Source of the DNA: Ga0074130 sp035565355 | GTDB taxonomy: Bacteria; Pseudomonadota; Gammaproteobacteria; Burkholderiales; Rhodocyclaceae | Direction of reading: 5' to 3' | NCBI GenBank assembly: GCA_035565355.1 | Contig: DATMSM010000094.1 | Coordinates: forward strand, 1 to 10,388 | Length of the DNA stretch: 10,388 nucleotides | Shown: positions 1 to 6,069 of the stretch, one piece after another | Numbering within the stretch: position 1 is the first letter of the stretch | How the letters are laid out: each line of letters begins with the position of its first letter | The notes under the pieces: generated by a model | Database searches by the model: none | Seen by the model: only the letters and a program-made list of their open reading frames with translations | Told to the model about the DNA's origin: nothing | Program-made: the position numbers and the translations under genes

Positions 1-733
1 GCCGCGCCTCGGGCGTGCCGCCGGCGGCGAGGTTGCCGCGCGTCTCGCCGGCCATGGGAATGCGCGCCAGGCTATACGGCACCGGCTTGCCGTCGATGAT
101 GAGGATGCGCTTGTCGCCGTCTGTGATCGCCGGCAGGAAGCGTTGCGCCATGATGGTCTTGGCACCGTTTTCCGTCAGCACCTCGATGATGACATTGCGG
201 TTGGGATCGTCGCCGCGCACGCGGAAGATGGAACTGCCGCCCATGCCGTCCAGCGGCTTCAGCACCACGTCGCCGTGCTTCTCGATAAAGGCGTTGATGA
301 CAGCCGCATCGCGTGCGATCTGCGTTTCCGCCGTGTACTGCGGAAACTCGGCGATGGAAACTTTTTCACTGTGGTCGCGGATGGCGCGCGGGTCGTTGAA
401 AATGCGTGCACCGGAGGCGACGGCACGCTCCAGCAGCCAGGTCGCCGTCACATACTCCATGTCGAAGGGCGGGTCCTGGCGCATCATCACACCGTCGAAA
501 TCCTGCAGCGCCCAGGTCTGCGTTTCGTGTGCGGTGTACCACGCAGCATTGTCGGCCTGCGGCACGATGCGCACCGCCAGCGCGCTGACCGATCCGCCTT
601 CCCAGGCCAGCTGTTCGCGTTGTATGGCCCAGATCTCATGCCCGCGCCGCGCTGCTTCGCGCATCATGGCGACACTGGAATCCTTGTAGGGCTTGAGCTT
701 GTCGAGCGGGTCTGTGATGAATGCAAATTTCAC
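1..733 (-). CDS. gshB: Glutathione synthetase (partial, C-terminus outside window)
   Basis: Glutathione synthetase joins gamma-glutamylcysteine and glycine using ATP in the cytoplasm, the second step of glutathione synthesis. Translating the minus strand from a GTG at 733 gives 244 residues before the window ends. The N-terminus has the family signature DPLDKLKPYKDSSVAMM (residues 8-24), then RQDPPFDMEY (85-94), the ATP-grasp glycine loop KPLDGMGGSS (159-168) and an RILIIDGKPV segment (209-218). The family is about 315 residues, so some 70 residues are missing at the left edge. The GTG start is chosen because a GGAGA ribosome site (742-746) sits 8 bases upstream and the conserved VKFAFITDPLDK begins right there. 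It lies downstream of gshA on the same strand, probably in one operon despite a spacer of about 130 bases. Confidence 0.93.
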   Translation of the reverse strand, partial: MKFAFITDPLDKLKPYKDSSVAMMREAARRGHEIWAIQREQLAWEGGSVSALAVRIVPQADNAAWYTAHETQTWALQDFDGVMMRQDPPFDMEYVTATWLLERAVASGARIFNDPRAIRDHSEKVSIAEFPQYTAETQIARDAAVINAFIEKHGDVVLKPLDGMGGSSIFRVRGDDPNRNVIIEVLTENGAKTIMAQRFLPAITDGDKRILIIDGKPVPYSLARIPMAGETRGNLAAGGTPEAR

Positions 734-751
734 TAGCTGAGTCTCCTGTTG

Positions 752-855
752 CCTTCACTCTGCCCCTCTCCCCAAGCGAGGAGGAAGCTGACGGAATTGA
801 TACCGGAGAGAGAAAGCGCCCTTGCCAATTGAGGGGAAGGGCGGGGGTGAGTGGT
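752..855. repeat. Imperfect inverted repeat in the gshA-gshB spacer
   Basis: The only non-coding stretch between gshA and gshB has a pyrimidine-rich left arm (CACTCTGCCCCTCTCCCC, from 756) and a purine-rich right arm ending near 855 (GAGGGGAAGGGCGGGGGTGAG). The arms are complementary apart from a few bases of slippage. Such C/G-tract inverted repeats are a common form of dispersed intergenic (REP/MITE-like) element in GC-rich proteobacteria. With one copy visible, its repetitive nature is inference. It could also act as an attenuating or mRNA-protecting hairpin between gshA and gshB. Confidence 0.4.
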
Positions 856-861
856 GTTGAT

Positions 862-2160
862 TCAGGCCGCTGCGACGGTGTCCTCCGCCGCGCGCTCCAG
901 TTCCAGTGATGCGGCCAGCAGCGCCAGGCGGGCGACCACGCCGTAGGCGTAGAAACGGTTCGGCGCGGAGTCCGGCGCCTGGGTGCAGTCGGGCAGCGAG
1001 CAGCCGGTTTCGAAAGCCAGGGGCTTGAAGTGCATGCCCGGCGCGTTCAGGTTTTCATCAACGCCACGCGCGGTGTTCACGCGATAGAAGCCGCCGACCA
1101 CATAGCGGTCGATCATGTAGACCACCGGCTCGGCGGTGCCTTCGTCCACCGTCTCGAAGGTCGGCACGCCTTCCTGGATGATGACCTCGGTCACCTGAAG
1201 GCCTTCCTTGACCACCGACATCTTGTTGCGTTGCTTGCGGTTCAGGCCGGTGACTTCGCTGGCATCTTTCACCGTCATCACGCCCATGCCGTAGGTGCCG
1301 GCATCGGCCTTGACGATGACGAAGGGCTCGGTGCCGATGCCGTATTCCTTGTATTTGGCGCGGATCCGCGTCAGCAGCATGTCTACATTTGCGGCCAGGC
1401 AATCCTCGCCGGTACGCTCGTGGAAATTGATTTCCCCGCAGGTGCCGAAATAGGGATTGAGCAGCCAGGGGTCGATGCCGAACTGACCGGCAAAGTCATT
1501 GACCACCTGATCGTAGGCGGAGAAGTGAGCCGACTTGCGGCGCACATGCCAGCCCGCATGCAGCGGCGGCAGCAGATACTGCTCGTTGAGGTTCTGCAGG
1601 ATGTCGGGCACGCCTGCGGAGAGATCGTTATTGAGCAGCACGGCGCAGGGATCAAAACCTTCCAGGCCGAGGCGATGTCCGTTACCCAGGCGCTTGAGCG
1701 GTTCCAGCACCAGCTTGGCGCCGTTGTCCAGCGCCAGCGTGGTCGGCGCGGTGATGTCCGGCAGCAGCGAGCCGATGCGCACATTGAGGCCGGCATGGCG
1801 CAAGATGCTGGCGAGTTGCGCCACGTTCTGCAAATAGAACTGGTTGCGCGTGTGGTTTTCCGGAATCAGCAGCAGATTGCGCGCTTCCGGGCAGACCTTT
1901 TCCACCGCCGACATGGCGGCCTGCACGCATAAGGGCATGAAGGCGGGGTTGAGGTTGTTGAAGCCGCCAGGGAAGAGGTTGGTGTCCACCGGCGCCAGCT
2001 TGAAACCGGCATTGCGTAGATCGACCGAGGCATAGAAGGGCGGCGTGTGTTCCAGCCATTGGGTACGCAGCCAGCGCTCAATGGCTGCCTCGTTCTCGAG
2101 CATGCGGGTTTCGATGTCGAGCAGCGGGCCGGTCAGGGCGGTAGTCAGGTGAGGAACCAT
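862..2160 (-). CDS. gshA: Glutamate-cysteine ligase, Acidithiobacillus ferrooxidans type
   Basis: This 432-residue enzyme catalyses ATP-dependent formation of gamma-glutamylcysteine, the first and normally rate-limiting step of glutathione synthesis. It is the ligase type first recognised in Acidithiobacillus and found in many betaproteobacteria, unrelated in overall sequence to the E. coli GshA. Recognisable stretches are VDTNLFPGGFNNLNP (residues 58-72), LLIPENHTRNQFY (97-109), PYFGTCGEINFHERTGEDC (236-254) and a glycine-rich VIVKADAGTYGMGVM (281-295) likely to contact ATP. Family assignment is from recall of these motifs; I did not assign individual catalytic residues. The ATG at 2160 has an AGGA about 11 bases upstream. 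gshB follows on the same strand, which supports the pathway assignment. The C-terminus ends in an alanine/glutamate-rich tail. Confidence 0.92.
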   Translation of the reverse strand: MVPHLTTALTGPLLDIETRMLENEAAIERWLRTQWLEHTPPFYASVDLRNAGFKLAPVDTNLFPGGFNNLNPAFMPLCVQAAMSAVEKVCPEARNLLLIPENHTRNQFYLQNVAQLASILRHAGLNVRIGSLLPDITAPTTLALDNGAKLVLEPLKRLGNGHRLGLEGFDPCAVLLNNDLSAGVPDILQNLNEQYLLPPLHAGWHVRRKSAHFSAYDQVVNDFAGQFGIDPWLLNPYFGTCGEINFHERTGEDCLAANVDMLLTRIRAKYKEYGIGTEPFVIVKADAGTYGMGVMTVKDASEVTGLNRKQRNKMSVVKEGLQVTEVIIQEGVPTFETVDEGTAEPVVYMIDRYVVGGFYRVNTARGVDENLNAPGMHFKPLAFETGCSLPDCTQAPDSAPNRFYAYGVVARLALLAASLELERAAEDTVAAA

Positions 2161-2208
2161 GTGTTTGGCATTCCTGCCGGGGCAGGGGCGGAGAAAGTTT
2201 GGAAAAGC

Positions 2209-2236
2209 TACATAGGGGCAGCGCTGTGGAATTCAA
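2209..2236 (-). promoter_or_regulatory. Candidate sigma-70 promoter for gshA
   Basis: Reading the minus strand, TTGAAT (2231-2236) is followed after 16 bases by TATGTA (2209-2214), about 50 bases before the gshA start. The -35 is good and the -10 is only partly consensus. It lies between the end of the methyltransferase gene and gshA, where a gshAB promoter would be expected. Confidence 0.3.
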
Positions 2237-2248
2237 GTCGAACCCCCG

Positions 2249-2277
2249 GCAAAAATTCTGCGCCTGCGGACAGAATT
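2249..2277 (-). terminator. Candidate intrinsic terminator after the intI-methyltransferase pair
   Basis: On the minus strand, 14 bases past the methyltransferase stop, AATTCTG (2271-2277) and CAGAATT (2254-2260) form a 7-bp stem around a 10-base loop, running into a T tract (TTTTT including stem bases). The stem is AT-rich, so termination may be partial. It would separate the integron operon from gshAB. Confidence 0.4.
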
Positions 2278-2291
2278 CAGTTTATACCAAG

Positions 2292-3467
2292 CTAGATACG
2301 CCCCCGTACCGAAAATTCGAGAAAGGCTTCCGGCAGCAGGGTCTGTTCCAGGCTGCGCTGCGCAAACAGGAAGCGGCCGTCGCAGACGAAGCCGAGCTCA
2401 TCCCAGTCCACCTGGTTGAGTTGGGTCATCAGACGGCCGACATCGACATCGCGCTGGTGCGGGAACAGCGCCAGCACCGCGCCGTCCCAGTTGCGGCAGT
2501 CGTGCAGATAGAAGGGGTGCGCGTGCCGGGTCTTCTGGTTCACATAGATGCGCGGCGCATCGTTATAGGCATGGAAGCGGCCCCACTTCCACCAGTTGTT
2601 CTCATCGAAACGCGTCACCTTGCGTGCCAGCAGTGCGCTCTTGTGCTGCAACAGATGCGCCTTCGCCTCGGGCGTGTCGGCAGCGAAGATCATGCGCTTG
2701 GTGCGGCCGGTTTGTACCGTGTGCGAACAGACAAAGTCGGTGTCGCCCAGGCTGGCGTCGGCATAGACCCTGTCTGCGCCCGACACGGCGCCGACGCGCA
2801 CCGAGAACACCGAGCTTGCCGGCACACTATAAATGCCGCGCGTGAAAAAAAGCTGTCCGCCCGACAGCGCCATGCGCCGTCCGTCGCTGGTGCGATGGCT
2901 GAGATTGCCGCGCTCGTAGCGCCAGATCATGCAGTTCGGCGCCGCATCGCGGAAGATGCGCACGTCACCCAGGTCGATCATGTCCGTGATCGTGCCTTGT
3001 TCATACAGCCAGGTATTAAGACGCTTCGCGCCGGTGGACTTGAGAAAGTCGCGCGGCGTGATGAAGATCAGCTCGCCGTCGGGGTTCAGATGGCGCACGC
3101 ATTTCTCGATGAAGTGTAGATACAGATTGGCATGCCCGTCCAGCAGTTGCGAACTGAGCAGCCTCTCCGTTTCCGGCAGCACATCGCGCGAACGCACATA
3201 GGGCGGATTGCCGATGATGGTGTCGAACTTCTCGTGCTCGGGATAGGCGAAGAAGTCCATCACCACGGCCCCGGACGGCGCAATCGCACCATCCAGCTCC
3301 AGCGCCACCGCCTCCGGCAGTGCCGCAAGGAAGGCCCCATCGCCACACGAAGGCTCCAGCACCCGCCCGCGATTCTTCCGCAGCGCCAGCATCTGCGCTA
3401 CAACGGCCGGAGGTGTGAACACCTGGCCCTTGTAGAGTACTTCGGGCTGATCCCGGCTTGCGCTCAT
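2292..3467 (-). CDS. DNA adenine-N6 methyltransferase (Eco57I/TaqI-like), coupled to intI
   Basis: A 391-residue S-adenosylmethionine-dependent methyltransferase of the gamma-class N6-adenine type. Motif X-like QVFTPPAVVAQML (residues 15-27) precedes motif I VLEPSCGDGAF (36-46, SAM binding) and the catalytic motif IV IIGNPPYV (84-91). The order X-I-IV and the NPPY tetrapeptide mark DNA adenine methylation; an unusual protein or RNA target is less likely. Residues from about 160 onward probably form the target-recognition half. No nuclease motif is seen and no restriction gene is adjacent, so it looks like an orphan methyltransferase. Its ATG overlaps the intI stop by 4 bases (ATGA, 3464-3467), predicting translational coupling to the integrase. 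Base composition resembles the GC-rich chromosome, not the cassettes. Target sequence and role are unknown. Confidence 0.85.
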   Translation of the reverse strand: MSASRDQPEVLYKGQVFTPPAVVAQMLALRKNRGRVLEPSCGDGAFLAALPEAVALELDGAIAPSGAVVMDFFAYPEHEKFDTIIGNPPYVRSRDVLPETERLLSSQLLDGHANLYLHFIEKCVRHLNPDGELIFITPRDFLKSTGAKRLNTWLYEQGTITDMIDLGDVRIFRDAAPNCMIWRYERGNLSHRTSDGRRMALSGGQLFFTRGIYSVPASSVFSVRVGAVSGADRVYADASLGDTDFVCSHTVQTGRTKRMIFAADTPEAKAHLLQHKSALLARKVTRFDENNWWKWGRFHAYNDAPRIYVNQKTRHAHPFYLHDCRNWDGAVLALFPHQRDVDVGRLMTQLNQVDWDELGFVCDGRFLFAQRSLEQTLLPEAFLEFSVRGRI

Positions 3468-4462
3468 AAGCGATCCAGCGGGCTGACCACGCCGCGCCCG
3501 CCACGATTCAGCACATGCGTGTAGATCATGGTGGTAGACACATCCGAATGGCCCAGCAGCTCCTGCACCGTGCGTATGTCGTAGCCGCTTTCGAGCAGGT
3601 GCGTGGCGAAGGAATGACGCAGGGTGTGCGGCGTGGCCGACTTCCAGATGCCTGCCGCCAGCGCAGCCTTCTTGACTGCGCGCTGAATGCGCTTCTCGTC
3701 ACAGTGATGGCGCCGAATCGACCCCGAGCGAGGGTCCCGCGAGAATCCCGCTGCTGGAAACACATACTGCCAACCGAAACTATGCGCCGCACTCGGATAC
3801 TTGATTGCGAGTGCATCCGGCAACCAGACCTCGCCCTGGCCGACTGCAAGGTCGGCATCGTGTTGTGCCTTGACCATAGCAATCTGCGTGCGCAAAGGCT
3901 CGACCAAGCCTGCCGGCAGCATGGTCACCCGATCCTTGTTGCCCTTGCCTTCGCGCACCACGATCTCACCGCGCTGGAAGTCCACATCCTTGACACGCAA
4001 GCGCAGGCATTCCAGCACCCGCATACCGCTGCCATACAGGAGCCGAATGACAAGTCCGGGCAAGGGTTCACTCACCTGCGCGATGAGTTGCTGCACCTCC
4101 GCTTGCGTCAGTACCGTCGGCAAACGGGGCGGCCGGCTTACGCGCGTCACCTCATCCAGCCAAGGCAATGGCTGCGCCAGAACTTCCTTGTATAGAAACA
4201 GCAGGGCTGACAATGCCTGCGACTGGGTCGCGGCACTGACATTTCGATCCACGGCCAACGAGGTCAGGAAAGCCTCCACCTCGTGCTTTCCCATTTCCAG
4301 CGGATGTTGCTTATTGTGGAAGATAATGAAACGTTTGACCCACTGAAGGTATGCGGTTTCAGTTCTTGGGCTATAGTGCTTCAGCCGCAGACAGTCACGC
4401 ACCTGGTCCAGCAAACGCGGCCCCGAACCTGAAGCACCTTCTGAAGAAGTGTTATCCGACAT
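3464..4462 (-). CDS. intI: Integron integrase (tyrosine recombinase)
   Basis: A 332-residue site-specific recombinase that inserts and excises gene cassettes by pairing attI with the folded bottom strand of attC. The N-terminal core-binding domain (about 15-105) contains HYSPRTETAYLQWVKRFIIFH. The catalytic domain has Arg148 (GSGMRVLE), the beta-hairpin lysine region GKGNKDR (172-178), His279 and Arg282 (PHTLRHSFATHLL), His305 (LLGHSDVSTT) and the nucleophile Tyr314 (MIYTHV). The insertion at about 216-264 (LPDALAIKYPSAAHS, then DPRSGSIRRHH) is the integron-specific patch absent from XerC/XerD. All catalytic residues are intact, so it is probably active. It diverges from the cassettes, as is usual, and its stop overlaps the methyltransferase start. 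No clear Shine-Dalgarno precedes the ATG at 4462, which suggests low basal translation. Confidence 0.96.
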   Translation of the reverse strand: MSDNTSSEGASGSGPRLLDQVRDCLRLKHYSPRTETAYLQWVKRFIIFHNKQHPLEMGKHEVEAFLTSLAVDRNVSAATQSQALSALLFLYKEVLAQPLPWLDEVTRVSRPPRLPTVLTQAEVQQLIAQVSEPLPGLVIRLLYGSGMRVLECLRLRVKDVDFQRGEIVVREGKGNKDRVTMLPAGLVEPLRTQIAMVKAQHDADLAVGQGEVWLPDALAIKYPSAAHSFGWQYVFPAAGFSRDPRSGSIRRHHCDEKRIQRAVKKAALAAGIWKSATPHTLRHSFATHLLESGYDIRTVQELLGHSDVSTTMIYTHVLNRGGRGVVSPLDRL

Positions 4463-4583
4463 GGCGCAATGTTATTGGACAGGGTGGCTGATGTATTTCA
4501 ATGCCTTAAAGGCTAGTCCATTTTTATTGGACATGTCCAATAAAAATTTATTTCGCCATTTGTCGTCTACTTCACGTTAGGGC
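4463..4583. other. attI recombination site and intI/cassette control region
   Basis: This AT-rich spacer separates the divergent intI and first cassette gene. Its right end holds the core GTTAGGGC (4576-4583); by analogy with other integrons the crossover falls between G4576 and T4577, where new cassettes enter. The left limit of attI and the extra integrase-binding sites cannot be fixed by eye. The region must contain the intI promoter and probably the cassette promoter Pc. A weak plus-strand candidate is TTGGAC (4475-4480) with TTCAAT (4497-4502) 16 bases on. No CTGT-N8-ACAG type LexA box is present. Confidence 0.8.
4520..4547. promoter_or_regulatory. Perfect 28-bp palindrome, operator-like, upstream of intI
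   Basis: The half-site ATTTTTATTGGACA (4520-4533) is followed immediately by its exact reverse complement (4534-4547), centred on ACATGT. A further copy of its core TTATTGGACA occurs at 4472-4481, exactly 52 bp from the matching bases at 4524-4533 and only 9 bases from the intI start codon. Symmetry without a loop and reuse of the half-site point to a dimeric DNA-binding protein rather than to a terminator. The regulator is unknown, and IntI itself or a host factor are alternatives. Confidence 0.6.
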
Positions 4584-4587
4584 TCTT

Positions 4588-5067
4588 ATGTCAAAAGCTT
4601 TTTTGTCTACTCTTTTCGGTCTGCTATTACTAATGAGCTCACCATCTGAAGCACAAAACAAATTCGACCCAAGCCAACCACTTGGAGACCTCATCTTTCT
4701 GGCGCTTGACCACGGCGTTGACTCAATACGAAAAGGCGGCCCGCTGGTTCCTTTTGTAATGTCGGAGACCCAGGGCAAACGCAATCTCAGTAGGTTTGTC
4801 ACTGAGCCTTATGAAAAGGCTGTTACGGAAGCAAAAGCATCAATTGCCAAACTTCCGCCACAAACTGACCGCTACGCAATTGCATACGATGGGTTCATTA
4901 CGATTGAAGGAAAGAAGTACGACGCAATCATTGTTCATGGTGCAGAGCGAGGAAAGGAGAAAGCCTATTTGCTCGCCCAGCGGTATGTGCCCTCAGCTGC
5001 AGGGAAAACACTGGAGACAATTGGTAATCCAGCATTTATTGGTAAAGAAGATGCGTTGCTCCGTTAG
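4588..5067 (+). CDS. Cassette 1: exported protein of unknown function
   Basis: A 159-residue protein that I do not recognise by name. The first 22 residues form a signal peptide: Lys3, a hydrophobic stretch LSTLFGLLLLM (6-16), then a probable signal-peptidase site SEA|QN. The mature part of about 137 residues is soluble and mixed alpha/beta in look, with LIFLALDHGVDSIRKGGPLVPFVM (35-58, split here as two motifs LIFLALDHGVDS and GGPLVPFVM), a Lys/Ala-rich helix near 75-90 and a strand-rich DGFITIEGKKYDAIIVHG segment (101-118). It has no lipobox and no catalytic signature. The start lies 11 bases after the crossover point with no Shine-Dalgarno, and the TAG stop touches the R'' box of its attC. 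Transcription is presumably from Pc in or near attI. A periplasmic location is inferred. Confidence 0.75.
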   Translation: MSKAFLSTLFGLLLLMSSPSEAQNKFDPSQPLGDLIFLALDHGVDSIRKGGPLVPFVMSETQGKRNLSRFVTEPYEKAVTEAKASIAKLPPQTDRYAIAYDGFITIEGKKYDAIIVHGAERGKEKAYLLAQRYVPSAAGKTLETIGNPAFIGKEDALLR

Positions 5068-5142
5068 CCCTAACCCTTCGGTCAAGTGGGACCGTCTTCC
5101 GGCGTGCCGCCTCCAGACGGCCCCTTACCTCCAACGTTAGCT
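5067..5142 (+). other. attC site of cassette 1
   Basis: R'' is GCCCTAAC (5067-5074), the reverse complement of the cassette start (4576-4583), and R' is GTTAGCT (5136-5142). Between them AAG(T)GGG(A)CCGTC pairs with GACGG-CCC-CTT, leaving two unpaired bases as in other attC hairpins. The loop itself contains a small GGCG/CGCC stem. Size is about 75 bp. Confidence 0.9.
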
Positions 5143-5147
5143 ATCTT

Positions 5148-5555
5148 ATGGGCCGCATCTATATATTCCAGCGTCTAGTTATTGCCTCGACAGCAATCTT
5201 TCTTGCGTGGTCTTTCTTACCTTATGCGCCTATTGAACATGTGCCAGAAGTTTCGGAGTTACTAGCCTGGCATGGATATGGTGCGTTAATTCAACTGCCT
5301 TACCCTTTAGCCCCGTTACTGCTTGGGTTTGTGAAAGTCATGTCATCTATTGGCCTTTACTTCCTCCGTCCTTGGGGGCGTTGGCTGTTGCTTTCACTAC
5401 TTTTGATTAATGTGTCATTGCAGCCTTTTTATGGTTTGACTGTAGGCGCCCCTCTAGACAGTTTTTTTGGCTCATTGTTGGGCTTGCTAGATGGGGCAAT
5501 TCTCGGGCTTGCCTTTCTCTCTCCTATCTCAGAGGCCATGCGAAAGGATGTTTAA
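5148..5555 (+). CDS. Cassette 2: four-helix membrane protein of unknown function
   Basis: A 135-residue protein that I do not recognise. Four hydrophobic segments are visible at about 8-26, 53-73, 77-95 and 106-125, so it is an inner-membrane protein with both ends likely on the same side. A short arginine-containing turn (RPWGRW, 74-79) separates helices 2 and 3, and the loop between helices 1 and 2 (27-52) holds acidic residues. No transport or enzymatic motif is apparent. The ATG is 11 bases into the cassette without a Shine-Dalgarno, and the TAA stop overlaps the first base of the R'' box. Codon use is AT-rich compared with the flanking chromosome, fitting an acquired cassette. Confidence 0.72.
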   Translation: MGRIYIFQRLVIASTAIFLAWSFLPYAPIEHVPEVSELLAWHGYGALIQLPYPLAPLLLGFVKVMSSIGLYFLRPWGRWLLLSLLLINVSLQPFYGLTVGAPLDSFFGSLLGLLDGAILGLAFLSPISEAMRKDV

Positions 5556-5612
5556 GCTAACCCATCGTTCCAGCGGACCGCCTTCGGCGGCCGCTGAACT
5601 CCAACGTTAGCG
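5555..5612 (+). other. attC site of cassette 2 (short, 58 bp)
   Basis: R'' AGCTAAC (5555-5561) matches the reverse complement of the cassette start GTTAGCT (5136-5142); R' is GTTAGCG (5606-5612). The stem is very clean: TTC(C)AGCGG(A)CCGCC pairs with GGCGG-CCGCT-GAA around a 3-base loop. On the recombining bottom strand the two unpaired bases are T and G, as in well-studied attC sites. Confidence 0.92.
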
Positions 5613-5621
5613 GTCAAGGCC

Positions 5622-6056
5622 ATGGTCACGCTACTCAGGTTTATCTCATTTTTATTGGGGTGCGCCATTACCGTTGCCCCTGCTTATCTATCCCTTGTGT
5701 TTGCCTATGGCGTAGGGGACCCCCCGGAAACAACTGTAGCTTTTGCTTTCTATCTTCTGCCCTTGGCTATTGGACTAATTTTTGGCATTGGGCCGTTAAT
5801 GATCGGCTTCCCCAAACTAGTAGTCGGCCCTGAAAAACCAAAAATGCGCATTGCTGCTGGTGCGTTCTTGGGTATTTCAATCGCCGGCTTTCTGATGGTC
5901 GGTTTTGGCGGTTCGGTTACTCGAGTCGTAACGCCAATCGCACTACTTGTTGAGATTGTTTTGTTTGCCGTATTCATATGGCCCGCGAAAGATTTCCCCG
6001 CTAACCCGCCGCTCAACACGGACGCTCCGCCTAACGGCGGCGCGCCGGTTAGCTAG
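5622..6056 (+). CDS. Cassette 3: four-helix membrane protein with attC-encoded tail
   Basis: A 144-residue protein that I do not recognise. Hydrophobic segments at about 5-30, 37-62, 76-97 and 102-120 predict four membrane helices; a basic/acidic loop (VGPEKPKMR, 68-76) separates helices 2 and 3. Residues from about 126 on (ANPPLNTDAPPNGGAPVS) are encoded by the attC site itself, since the frame stays open through it and stops at TAG 6054-6056. Such proline-rich attC tails are familiar in other cassette proteins and are probably not part of the fold. The ATG lies 15 bases into the cassette; AAGG sits only 3 bases before it, so ribosome binding looks poor. Function unknown. Confidence 0.72.
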   Translation: MVTLLRFISFLLGCAITVAPAYLSLVFAYGVGDPPETTVAFAFYLLPLAIGLIFGIGPLMIGFPKLVVGPEKPKMRIAAGAFLGISIAGFLMVGFGGSVTRVVTPIALLVEIVLFAVFIWPAKDFPANPPLNTDAPPNGGAPVS

Positions 6057-6066
6057 CACGTTAGAG
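5998..6066 (+). other. attC site of cassette 3 (divergent type)
   Basis: R'' CCGCTAAC (5998-6005) is the reverse complement of the cassette start GTTAGCGG (5606-5613); R' is GTTAGAG (6060-6066). The arms GCT(c)AAC(a)CGG(a)CGC and GCG-CCG-GTT-AGC pair with three unpaired bases. Unlike the other three sites it lacks the CCAACGTTAG right end and the TCG-TC-AG left block, suggesting this cassette came from a different integron lineage. Confidence 0.87.
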
Positions 6067-6069
6067 CTT

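Noticed and set aside
1030..1932. Long plus-strand open frame (300 codons) opposite gshA
   Set aside because: It is a shadow of the GC-rich gshA codons on the other strand, has a His/Gln/Arg/Ala-biased composition and no recognisable domain.
2199..3119. Long plus-strand open frame opposite the DNA methyltransferase
   Set aside because: The minus-strand frame has the SAM and NPPY motifs; the opposite frame has none and biased composition.
2292..3467. Restriction-modification system
   Set aside because: No nuclease motif within the 391 residues and no restriction gene next to it; it is an orphan as far as the window shows.
3464..4462. intI could be a XerC/XerD recombinase or phage integrase
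   Set aside because: The integron-specific insertion (LPDALAIKYPSAAHS and DPRSGSIRRHH) is present and attC sites lie next to it.
4520..4547. Palindrome read as a transcription terminator
   Set aside because: The symmetry has no real loop, is followed by A rather than T on the strand that would need it, and its half-site is repeated nearby, which fits an operator better.
6048..6054. GTTAGCT inside attC3 as the true R' core of cassette 3
   Set aside because: The R'' of cassette 4 (GCTCTAAC) matches GTTAGAGC at 6060, which fixes the boundary there; the inner copy is part of the stem.
5947..6069. Longer start for the cassette 4 protein
   Set aside because: It would begin inside the cassette 3 gene and cross an attC; the ATG at 6070 fits the cassette boundary.
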